A program made the translations under genes and the position numbers. From a virus, in the IMG/VR virus record IMGVR_UViG_3300044712_000368, positions 1 to 39,569 of that record: a DNA stretch of 39,569 nt; one strand, written 5' to 3'. Positions 22,506 through 29,975 of the stretch are shown here, piece by piece. The notes beneath the pieces are model-generated. The model was not told the origin of the DNA. It ran no database searches and saw only the letters and a list, made by a program, of their open reading frames with translations. Positions within the stretch are counted from its first letter, which is position 1; each line of letters starts with the position of its first letter.

Positions 22506-22919
22506 ATGCCGTACATCACGCAATCAGATATTGAAGTCCTAGTTCCGGCCCCGATGCTCATTGACGCGCTGGACGATAGCAAGTCAGGTGCGCTTGATGA
22601 AACTTTGCTGGCTTCACTGATTGCGGCGGCTGACTCGCAGGTGGATTCCTACTTGTGCGGACTGTTCACCGTGCCTTTTACAACTGTTCCGGCGGTTGCA
22701 AAGGAAGCATCTTTGGTGTTCGCCTGCGAGTCGCTTTATAAACGCCGACTTGCTCCGGATGAAAAGAATCCGTTTGCCGACCGGGCGCGGATTTGGCGCG
22801 AGCGTTTGCAGATGATTGGCAATGGCGAGTTGCCGTTGTCCACCGCGCAAGGGAGCTATGCGAATATTGGCGCGTCCATCCTTATCACGGCTAGCATTGA
22901 CGACACGTTAAGAGCATGA
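22506..22919 (+). CDS. Head-tail connector (Mu gp36-like, DUF1320)
   Basis: 137 residues beginning MPYITQSDIEVLV, with LIAAADSQVDSYLCGLFTVPF in the centre and ACESLYKRRL before a helical end, as in DUF1320/Mu gp36 adaptor proteins that attach to the portal. It starts one base after the previous stop and ends in an ATGA overlap with the tail-terminator-like gene. Confidence 0.85.
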   Translation: MPYITQSDIEVLVPAPMLIDALDDSKSGALDETLLASLIAAADSQVDSYLCGLFTVPFTTVPAVAKEASLVFACESLYKRRLAPDEKNPFADRARIWRERLQMIGNGELPLSTAQGSYANIGASILITASIDDTLRA

Positions 22920-23386
22920 CCATAGCCCAACAACTTAAAGCGGTACGGGACGCGGCCAGTATGACTGACTGGCAGGCTTCCGTTAGTGCTGACGTATCCA
23001 TTGCCAATGACATAGCGCAGGCGTTGACGTATTTGCAGAACAAGCCAGGAGTTCCAAAGGCGGTTATCGTTTACGACGGCGAAGAAAAGCGTGGTGAGCA
23101 TGAGGAGGGCGCAAGGGTTGACCGCAATTTCTCAGTGATTGTCACGCGCAGCGCGGGTTTGGACATTGAAGGAAATTACGTCGAGGACGATAACAGCGGA
23201 GGGTTGCCGCTTTATGATTTGGTTGAGGGATGCCGGGATGCTGTGAGAGGCGTTCGGTTTGAAGCTGACGTGACGGAAGTGTATCCGAATTTCAAAGGCA
23301 TATCGCGCTTCGATGTTGGCGAAGCTTTATTTGATGCGTACAAGATTGAGTTTTCAATCGGTACGCAACTAGACTCAATACTATGA
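22916..23386 (+). CDS. Tail terminator/completion-like protein
   Basis: 156 residues, ATGA overlap. Alpha-beta pattern with an N-terminal helix, strands (AVIVYDG, NFSVIVTRS) and late FSIGTQLDS, typical of small neck or tail-terminator proteins (Mu gp37/DUF1834-like). Position after the gp36-like connector is the main support. Ends in an ATGA overlap with the giant fibre-like gene. Confidence 0.65.
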   Translation: MTIAQQLKAVRDAASMTDWQASVSADVSIANDIAQALTYLQNKPGVPKAVIVYDGEEKRGEHEEGARVDRNFSVIVTRSAGLDIEGNYVEDDNSGGLPLYDLVEGCRDAVRGVRFEADVTEVYPNFKGISRFDVGEALFDAYKIEFSIGTQLDSIL

Positions 23387-26300
23387 GATACTTTTTTCTT
23401 TTACTGGTTTTGGTTTTGGCAAGCTGCGTTTCCAAAGCGGCTAATGTCACTTTCACTTTGCAGGACTTTACAACCACGGCGGCGGCATCGCGCAAGGTTT
23501 TGGTTACTCCGCTTTCGTTTCCTGAAGGTGGAGTTGCTGTAATTGTTAGTGCTGACAAGAAGCTTTACACTGCTTCTACTAACGGGGCTTTCACGGTCAC
23601 AAACATGGTTGGTGGTATTTACCAATGCGAATTGCAAGCACCGCCAAGCGTGACAAAGTTTTGGATTGATGTACCGACCAATGCAAGCTCGTACAATGCC
23701 AGCGCATTAATGGTTGCTGCCACCAACACAGTTCCAAGTGGAACTATGGCAGTAACTCTAACAACCGCTGATGGCAGATATATCAAGATGCTAGACGGTT
23801 ACGCTACAAACCTTGTTGTGTCTAACCTTACCGCAATCGGTACTGTTAATATTCCAAGCGGTTCGGGAGGAACAGTGACTAGCGTTGGGCTTACAAGCAG
23901 CAGCGCGGGCGTTACGATTACAGGATCGCCTATTATTGGTGCTGGAAATATTGGAATTGAAATTGCAGGAACAGGTGGAGGAAACACTTTCAACACCACA
24001 CAATTTGGAACCAACGGAAGTGGAGCTGTTACGATTAAAGATGGAGCGTTTACCACAAATCAGACTGCGTACACTCCTTACTTGCTTTACACCAACGGAA
24101 CTACGATTGAGCCTCGCAACACTGGCGTATGGGCATACAACGATGTCGTGGATTATTGGAAATTTGATTCGACAAACTGGACGTTTTTTCAGTCGGTTTC
24201 TGGGCCGACACCAACCCAGCCAACCAACCTTGTGACGAAGGCCTATGCGGATGCGCTGCCTTTTCAGCCAACCAATGCGAACTTGACCTCGTGGGCATCC
24301 ACAACCCCGACCAACGGTTCAACCAGCCAATACCTGCGCGGAGACGGGACATGGCAAGTCCCGCCGGGTGGAGGCAGTTCACCAACCAACACCTTCGACT
24401 CAAATTTCACTTTGGTTGACGGCACCAACGTGCATCTGGCGGTTGGTCTGGTGACGACGAATCAAGTGTTGAATACGCCAACTAGCACAAATGCGATACT
24501 TCGCGGGACTGGTGATGGATCGCGCACCGAGGGGCCATTCCGATTCTACGGCCCGGTTTATTGGCATCCTACGATGATTTATCCTGACGATCCATTTTCA
24601 TGGGAAGGTGCTTATGGGATGATTACCAATGATGCCAACGGGTATCATTTGAACATGCAGATGATTACTGTCACTGGAAATGAGCTTGATGGGCCGGGAC
24701 TGAGAGTTTTGCAGGGGGCGGTGTTTGGAAGCACGATTAATGTTTCTGGAACAACCAACCTGAATGATTGGGCTAGGCTTGGGACGAATGTTCCGATTCC
24801 TTGGACTGGCGTAGGTTACGGTCTTTCCAGCAACACTGGCTCAGTTCTGGTGGATAGCAACACCATCGCAGATAAAAACTGGGTTATGTCTATCGTTGCA
24901 GTTGGTGGAATTTATTACGCTTCCACCAATGCTTGCACAAATGGATTTGATGCTAATTCATTCTGGTTTGTGACTAACACCATTCCGGCCTATGGCTCTC
25001 GCGTTTATACTGGAGTAACAAATAATCAGTACATTGGCTCTCAGGTTACATCTCAACAATTCGCAAATGTGCAATCACCGATTACGGTTAATGCATATAT
25101 CAGTTATCCTTCCGGTGCTGGACGCGCTCTTTCGGTAAAGCCTGAAATATACTTCTCTGCTGACCTAACAAACATATTCGGAGATTACGATGCTGCGGCT
25201 CAGACAATTACCGCAGGAACAACCAATCTTTACCAGTGGACGGTTTCATTTCCTGACTGGGTTAGCACAAATGTTTATGTCATTCGCAGGTTCAAAGTAA
25301 CCAGTCAAAATGCTAACCCCGATGTGACGTTTCACCTAGGCACAAATTTCGCAAGCCATATTGACCTGCGGACAACCACCGCAACAGTTGGCGGTGGAAC
25401 CTTCGCCACCATCCAATCCAACGGCGTGGACATTGTTACCTCAGCGGTGAAGCTGAACGTGGTAAATCCCTCAACCCTGGTTTCCAATGCCGGCGGTGTC
25501 GCAACTTTAACATTGCCGTCTGGCGGCGGCCTAACTGCTTCCGACACCAACTTCGCGCACATCACCGCAACCAACGGAGTCCACATCCTCACCAACGGCG
25601 CGATTGTGCTGGATCAAGTCGGGTATGGCAGTGCAACGGATTACGCTCGCGGGATTATCAGTAACACGCCGAGCGGACTCAATCTGGGAAGTTGGAGAGC
25701 TGGTTCTGCGACGACGAATTCTATGCCGGTTTCAATCTGGACTGATAAAACTCAGCGGGTTGTAATATCACCGCTTGGAACAACGGTGTTCAAGTCAAGC
25801 TCGGGAACCGATACAATCACAATCAATCCAGACAATGCTACTCCTCTTATCGTATCTGGCACAGCGCAAGCCAGCACGATCAGTTCAGTCGGGAATTTGT
25901 CACTTGGCAACGGGTGGCAGGGAGTGAAGTCGAGTGCTGGGACTTCTGCTGGCTATTTGTATCTTACAGCAAATTCAATCGAGGGACTTAGGGTTAATCC
26001 TTCTGGACAAGTTTTATTTGGCACAAACAAAGTAATAATTGACCCGGCGCAAGGCACGAATATGTTTACCGGGATAACAACTATAACTGGTACAAATATT
26101 ATAGAAGGAGAATTGCAACTGCGCTCGAATCCTCAGATTGGCTATCTATCAACAAACGCGCCAATAAGCAATGGAACAAATCTAATTTACTATCTCAACT
26201 GGGCATCTCAGAGACATGTAATTAGCAATCACGTTTATTACGTTCACTCAACGAACGGGCCGACCGATACCAATTATGCTTCATTCACCACTGCCACGTT

Positions 26301-26460
26301 CATCAACAACAGCGGCTCGGATTATGTGCTGACTCTCCCGGCTGGTTGGACGAATACTGCCAGCAGTCCGGCGTCACCGCTGACGATTACGAACGGCACA
26401 ATCCGCAAGATGCAGACTGAGGCAATCAGCAACACGAACGTTATTTATGACATTCGCTAA
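23383..26460 (+). CDS. Giant fibre-like protein with export signal
   Basis: 1025 residues. The first ~20 (MRYFFLLLVLVLASCVSKAA) are an export signal, with a lipobox LAS-C (Cys15) or alternatively signal peptidase I cleavage after SKAA. Residues ~21-110 resemble a fibre N-terminal domain (VLVTPL..., YQCELQAPP). Then come tail-fibre-style segments: TVTSVGLTSSSAGVTITGSP (167-186), LRGDGTWQVPPGG (about 323-335), GTNLYQWTV, and Asn/Thr-rich strands, ending with LPAGWTN. Fibre proteins bind host receptors, but a lipoprotein/secretion signal is unexpected on one. It could be displayed on the host cell. Starts in an ATGA overlap. Confidence 0.82.
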   Translation: MRYFFLLLVLVLASCVSKAANVTFTLQDFTTTAAASRKVLVTPLSFPEGGVAVIVSADKKLYTASTNGAFTVTNMVGGIYQCELQAPPSVTKFWIDVPTNASSYNASALMVAATNTVPSGTMAVTLTTADGRYIKMLDGYATNLVVSNLTAIGTVNIPSGSGGTVTSVGLTSSSAGVTITGSPIIGAGNIGIEIAGTGGGNTFNTTQFGTNGSGAVTIKDGAFTTNQTAYTPYLLYTNGTTIEPRNTGVWAYNDVVDYWKFDSTNWTFFQSVSGPTPTQPTNLVTKAYADALPFQPTNANLTSWASTTPTNGSTSQYLRGDGTWQVPPGGGSSPTNTFDSNFTLVDGTNVHLAVGLVTTNQVLNTPTSTNAILRGTGDGSRTEGPFRFYGPVYWHPTMIYPDDPFSWEGAYGMITNDANGYHLNMQMITVTGNELDGPGLRVLQGAVFGSTINVSGTTNLNDWARLGTNVPIPWTGVGYGLSSNTGSVLVDSNTIADKNWVMSIVAVGGIYYASTNACTNGFDANSFWFVTNTIPAYGSRVYTGVTNNQYIGSQVTSQQFANVQSPITVNAYISYPSGAGRALSVKPEIYFSADLTNIFGDYDAAAQTITAGTTNLYQWTVSFPDWVSTNVYVIRRFKVTSQNANPDVTFHLGTNFASHIDLRTTTATVGGGTFATIQSNGVDIVTSAVKLNVVNPSTLVSNAGGVATLTLPSGGGLTASDTNFAHITATNGVHILTNGAIVLDQVGYGSATDYARGIISNTPSGLNLGSWRAGSATTNSMPVSIWTDKTQRVVISPLGTTVFKSSSGTDTITINPDNATPLIVSGTAQASTISSVGNLSLGNGWQGVKSSAGTSAGYLYLTANSIEGLRVNPSGQVLFGTNKVIIDPAQGTNMFTGITTITGTNIIEGELQLRSNPQIGYLSTNAPISNGTNLIYYLNWASQRHVISNHVYYVHSTNGPTDTNYASFTTATFINNSGSDYVLTLPAGWTNTASSPASPLTITNGTIRKMQTEAISNTNVIYDIR

Positions 26461-27226
26461 GTACATTCTTCTTTTCTTTGCGTTTACCTGCAACGCGCAG
26501 TTCCTGCCGATGATTGGCCACACGGCTGGCGCAACGAATGTCACGAAGATTGGCGTGCTGCCGGAAGTGTATTTGACGAATGGGCTTTTTGCTGTGTGGC
26601 ATTTGGACAATACAAACGACAGTCGTTGCGTTGATAGTTGGGGAACGAATCACCTTTACTTCCGATCCGCAGCAAATGTTTCACTGACAAATGGAGTGAT
26701 AAGCAATGCTGGCTACGTTAGTGCGGCTGACAATGCTGGTGAACTGACAAACAATGCTGGGGGGATGACCTTTACGACATTCAGCATTTCAATGTGGTAT
26801 TCGCCAAAGATCAAAGGTGTCCGCGGTTCTGTATATTGCGGGACAAACAGTACCACGCGATCACGAACTTCACAATGCTCTTGGGGGATTGCTTCAAGCG
26901 GAACCGCTATTAGGTTTGCAATAACTAACTCTCTTATTGACCTAAGCTCTACGACATTTAATGTTGATGAATTCACGCACTGGGTGTTTGTGTATTCTAA
27001 TGACGTTGGCAGGGTGTGGTGCTATAAAAACGGTGCCTTGGCGCAGACCGCAACCGCTGGCCCAATAGCAACAAGTATAGAACCGACATCTTTTTCGATT
27101 TATGGCCAGGATGATAGCGGGGCAAAAGATGAAGTCGCAATCTGGTCTCGTGGGCTTACCGAGCAGGAGGCGGCTTACCTCTACCAATACCGAAACTGGC
27201 GTGATTACCCAAAACAATACCGTTAA
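26447..27226 (+). CDS. Exported LamG/concanavalin-like lectin protein
   Basis: 259 residues overlapping the fibre gene by 14 bases. The first ~17 residues (MTFAKYILLFFAFTCNA) form a signal peptide. A short linker with IGVLPEVY leads to a LamG-like jelly roll: LFAVWHLDNTNDS, FTTFSISMWYSPK, THWVFVYSNDVGRVWCYKNG, and the closing DDSGAKDEVAIWSRGLTEQEAAYLYQYRNW. Such domains bind glycans. With the fibre protein it may make an exported adhesin pair. Cys residues are several and may form disulfides in the periplasm. Confidence 0.82.
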   Translation: MTFAKYILLFFAFTCNAQFLPMIGHTAGATNVTKIGVLPEVYLTNGLFAVWHLDNTNDSRCVDSWGTNHLYFRSAANVSLTNGVISNAGYVSAADNAGELTNNAGGMTFTTFSISMWYSPKIKGVRGSVYCGTNSTTRSRTSQCSWGIASSGTAIRFAITNSLIDLSSTTFNVDEFTHWVFVYSNDVGRVWCYKNGALAQTATAGPIATSIEPTSFSIYGQDDSGAKDEVAIWSRGLTEQEAAYLYQYRNWRDYPKQYR

Positions 27227-27230
27227 AAAC

Positions 27231-27614
27231 ATGAACATCAAAATTGCAATCATTGCGGACGGGACGGAGATCGGCACGCTGGATTTCAGCGAGGAAACTC
27301 TGGTTGACCTGATCTGGGTTGCCCGCACCAATCGCGGCGAGAATCTGGCCAGCGAAGCCACGGCAACTTTGGGCGTGGAAGATGTTTTGGCGCATCCCAA
27401 ACAGCAATGGCTTAACTCCGGTCTGAACTACCGCGAGCAGCGTAAAGCTGCGTGCGATGCGTTCCTGCGCTCCAAGGTTTATGCTGGAATGACCGAGGCT
27501 GAAATCATCGCGGCCAGGGAACAGGCAAACGCCGCGATTGCCCGTTTCCTGCGGCTTGAAGGGGACGCACCAGTTCCGGTTGATCCGCCCGCTGAACCTC
27601 CCTCCGAACCATAA
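27231..27614 (+). CDS. Hypothetical protein
   Basis: 127 residues from ATG 27231, four bases after the LamG stop. Begins MNIKIAIIADGTEIG (beta) and has helices with EEIIAAREQ-like spacing and a Pro-rich acidic tail (PVPVDPPAEPPSEP). No family recognised. It may help attachment or folding of the fibre-like proteins; that is speculative. Confidence 0.65.
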   Translation: MNIKIAIIADGTEIGTLDFSEETLVDLIWVARTNRGENLASEATATLGVEDVLAHPKQQWLNSGLNYREQRKAACDAFLRSKVYAGMTEAEIIAAREQANAAIARFLRLEGDAPVPVDPPAEPPSEP

Positions 27615-27708
27615 ATCATGAACCAACTAAAAGACTGGACGCATGGGTAAATATAGATGAACAACAGATTGTGGAAACGTGAAACTTGGTAAAACAGAAT
27701 GGGAAAAT

Positions 27709-28008
27709 ATGGCTGAACAACAAACGAAACTTAACGCAAACAGTTACATCTCGCTTGGGGTAATGTTGGTTATCATCGGGGCGGCATTTCAACTTAGCAC
27801 AAAACTTGCCCGCATTGAAACCGACCTTTCAACCATTCGCTTTGAGATGTCAACAAAACTTGACGCATTTAATGGCCGCATGGGCGACCGCTGGACGGCA
27901 ACCATGCAAGGTGTATGGGCGCGTGAAGTTCAGGCATTGAATCAAAATTTCAAGACGCCGGTTGTTGAGGACATTCAGCGCAGGTTCCCGCCGTCTGGAA
28001 TAAAATAA
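27709..28008 (+). CDS. Membrane protein, possible holin/lysis protein
   Basis: 99 residues from ATG 27709; GTG 27679 would add ten. One membrane span (about residues 11-32, SYISLGVMLVIIGAAFQL) is followed by a coiled coil (KLARIETDLSTIRFEM) and a C-terminal DRWTATMQGVW segment. This layout is found in small phage membrane proteins next to lysis genes. It precedes a holin-like gene. Confidence 0.6.
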   Translation: MAEQQTKLNANSYISLGVMLVIIGAAFQLSTKLARIETDLSTIRFEMSTKLDAFNGRMGDRWTATMQGVWAREVQALNQNFKTPVVEDIQRRFPPSGIK

Positions 28009-28018
28009 ATAAACTAAT

Positions 28019-28219
28019 ATGGAAAAACTCATCGAATACGCAACCAATCGGCTCTCGGAACAATCCACTTGGCGCGGGATTATCCTTCTTCTGACTGCGC
28101 TGGGCGTTGTAATATCACCGGAACAAGCCGAGAAGATTATCGCCGCCGGCATTGCCATCGTTGGCGCGATTAACGTGTTCCGCAAACAACCAAACTCACC
28201 TGACGCGAATCCAAAATGA
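28019..28219 (+). CDS. Holin
   Basis: Sixty-six residues. Hydrophobic segments at about 18-33 and 40-54 with charged ends and STWRGIILLLTALGVVISPEQAEKI..AGIAIVGAINVF, the pattern of a small phage holin family. It would form membrane lesions that release lysis enzymes. A lipoprotein follows at an ATGA overlap. No endolysin was identified beside it. Confidence 0.78.
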   Translation: MEKLIEYATNRLSEQSTWRGIILLLTALGVVISPEQAEKIIAAGIAIVGAINVFRKQPNSPDANPK

Positions 28220-28566
28220 AAACCCTGGTAACACTAACACTGGCCCTATGCGCGTTGTGCTTGGGCTGCAGAACCACAAACCCATCTGGCAAAATCATCG
28301 CCAGCTCAGCCGTGACGGTTGACGCCGCAATGAAAGGTTGGTCGGTGTGGGTGCATGACGGCAAGGCTACCGAAGCCCAAGAGGTCATGGTGCGCGATGC
28401 GTTTATCAAGTACAAGTCTATCGAAACGGCAGCGCGGAAAGCCTATGCAGCGGCCTACGCTGCCAAGGACGATTCAAGCATGGCGCAGGTAGTCGCCGCG
28501 TTGCAAGCCGCTGTCGCTGATTTGAACCTAATAGTAATCACGTTCAAAACAGGAGGAACTTTATGA
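28216..28566 (+). CDS. Small lipoprotein, spanin-like candidate
   Basis: 116 residues, ATGA overlap with the holin. The N-terminal signal ends with a lipobox-like LGC (Cys18). The rest is helical, Ala-rich (YAAAYAAKDDSSMAQVVAALQAAV). An outer-membrane lipoprotein beside a holin is typical of outer-membrane spanins in Gram-negative phages, but no partner inner-membrane spanin is certain. The stop overlaps the next ATG. Confidence 0.65.
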   Translation: MKTLVTLTLALCALCLGCRTTNPSGKIIASSAVTVDAAMKGWSVWVHDGKATEAQEVMVRDAFIKYKSIETAARKAYAAAYAAKDDSSMAQVVAALQAAVADLNLIVITFKTGGTL

Positions 28567-28745
28567 CCGGAGAAATGATTGCTGGATTGCTGGTGAAATA
28601 TGGCCCGATTGCGTTTGAATGGGTTAAGGAGCTGGTCAAAGTCTGGAAAAAGGAAATGACGCCAGCCGAACTTGACGCGCTCATTGCAGCAATGCCAACC
28701 GATTATGAATCGTATATCACCGCAGCGGGAGGGCGTCCAAAGTGA
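28563..28745 (+). CDS. Small helical protein
   Basis: Sixty residues, ATGA overlap, AGGAGG upstream. One partly hydrophobic helix (AGLLVKYGPIAFEWVKEL) and a second amphipathic helix (LDALIAAMPTDY). Sits in the lysis cluster, so membrane association is possible. Ends in a GTGA overlap. Confidence 0.65.
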   Translation: MTGEMIAGLLVKYGPIAFEWVKELVKVWKKEMTPAELDALIAAMPTDYESYITAAGGRPK

Positions 28746-28828
28746 TTCCATCCGCGCTAACATTCGCAACAGCCTGTTTGCTTTTGTGGATGGCGAGCGC
28801 GTGGATGTCAGAAAATGAAACAGTTTAA
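28742..28828 (+). CDS. 28-residue membrane peptide
   Basis: GTG start at 28742 in a GTGA overlap with GGAGGG eight bases upstream. The peptide is one hydrophobic helix with Trp (TACLLLWMASAWM) and an acidic end. Size is small but the ribosome site and overlap support translation. Possible lysis-timing peptide. Confidence 0.5.
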   Translation: MIPSALTFATACLLLWMASAWMSENETV

Positions 28829-28853
28829 CAACAAAAAAGAAAGGTAACGGAAT

Positions 28854-29237
28854 ATGGCAAACAACATCGCAGGCGGAACCAACGCGGTCTGGGGGACTAC
28901 CAACCTTGGCCTAATTGGAACCAACACCAACGGCAATTTCGCCGTGCTGGAAAGCATCAGCATCACTGACCCGAACGGAAAGCCGATTTTCATTGAGGGG
29001 CGCAACGGCACGGACGCCATCGCGGTCATGCTGGACAACGGTTTTGATGCCACGCTGAAAAGCGTGTTTCAAACCAACGTCACGCTTCCAAGCAAAGGTA
29101 GCGTTATCCTGATGAAATTGCCGAACAACTCCACCGGGATTAACGTCACCGTGAGCGGGATTGAATTCGACTCGCAGAAAAAGGACATGACCCGCTGCAC
29201 AATCTCGGCTTTCTATCGGCCTGACCTGGGAGCCTAA
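28854..29237 (+). CDS. Major tail (tube) protein candidate
   Basis: 127 residues, AAAGAAAGG upstream. All-beta, with DPNGKPIFIEGRNG, ATLKSVFQTNV and a C-terminal FYRPDLGA. It directly precedes the frameshifted tail assembly chaperone and tape measure genes, the standard position of the tail tube gene. The sequence itself is not diagnostic, so the call rests mainly on order. Confidence 0.68.
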   Translation: MANNIAGGTNAVWGTTNLGLIGTNTNGNFAVLESISITDPNGKPIFIEGRNGTDAIAVMLDNGFDATLKSVFQTNVTLPSKGSVILMKLPNNSTGINVTVSGIEFDSQKKDMTRCTISAFYRPDLGA

Positions 29238-29247
29238 CAACTGACTT

Positions 29248-29811
29248 ATGGAAAACGCACAAGCTAACTTTGTTGAATCGGTGCGCGGTGAATATCGCGC
29301 ACGCGCAGAGGCAAACATGGAGCCGCTGCCGGGGCCGTTGGCAGATGCCTTTGGCCCGCCGATTGTCATTCATGGTATCACGGTAAGGCCGGTTGTGCAT
29401 TATGACTTAGTGATTTTGAGGCAACTCAATTCTCCACTTTATTTGCATATGCTGGAAATGGGGAAACCGGATAACGAGCGGAAGGAAATAAAGTATTCAG
29501 ATGATGACGGATACTTGCTTGTACACCAGTTCACCAATCCCATCGCCGTGATTCGGGAACAACTTGAGCGCGGTCATGATTATCTAAAAGCTTGTGCGCT
29601 CGCGGGGACAGCATATCGGCTGCCCCCGGTGGTCATGGCCGCGCTTATTCCCGCCGTGCTTGAATCGTTTAAGCGGTCTTTTGAACCTGCGATTAAATAC
29701 GGCGAGGAAAAGAAAGATGGCGAGTCTTTTTCACAATCGCCCAAGGTGCCGAAGATGGCCTCGGCTGGTGGCTCGACTACCTTTGCCGACTTGTCCGCAC
29801 CTATGGATTGA
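29248..29811 (+). CDS. Tail assembly chaperone, short product
   Basis: 187 residues, between the tail tube and tape measure genes. The pattern (IVIHGITVRPVVHYDLVIL, a central helical region, ALIPAVLESFKRSF, then a Ser/Lys tail) fits a gpG-type chaperone that binds the tape measure protein during tail assembly. The frame ends at TGA 29811, but a -1 frame continues as a well-formed protein to 29975, so the gene most likely also makes a longer frameshift product. Confidence 0.8.
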   Translation: MENAQANFVESVRGEYRARAEANMEPLPGPLADAFGPPIVIHGITVRPVVHYDLVILRQLNSPLYLHMLEMGKPDNERKEIKYSDDDGYLLVHQFTNPIAVIREQLERGHDYLKACALAGTAYRLPPVVMAALIPAVLESFKRSFEPAIKYGEEKKDGESFSQSPKVPKMASAGGSTTFADLSAPMD

Positions 29812-29975
29812 CGCGCCAGGAAGTGCTTTACAGCCTTCCTATAGCGCAGGGGTGGGCTTTATATGCTTGGGCGGTGGAAAACGAGCCTTGGGGCAACGTG
29901 GAGCGAAAGACGCCGGGTTATATCGCGCAAGAGATAGACAGACGAAAGGAAATTTATGTTGGCCGGTGCGATTGA
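29697..29975 (+). CDS. Tail assembly chaperone, -1 frameshift extension
   Basis: In the frame one base back from the chaperone, the sequence is open from 29697 (after a TAA at 29694) to TGA 29973-29975. From about 29730 the product looks like a real domain (AEDGLGWWLDYLCRLVRTYG, RQEVLYSLPIAQGW, YIAQEIDRRKE), with no ATG start. Switching would occur near the T5 run 29727-29731 (TCT TTT TCA read as TTT TTC) or at GGAAAAG 29706-29712. The fused protein would be about 242 residues. This is the gpG/gpGT arrangement conserved in long-tailed phages. Confidence 0.7.
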   Translation: MRRGKERWRVFFTIAQGAEDGLGWWLDYLCRLVRTYGLTRQEVLYSLPIAQGWALYAWAVENEPWGNVERKTPGYIAQEIDRRKEIYVGRCD

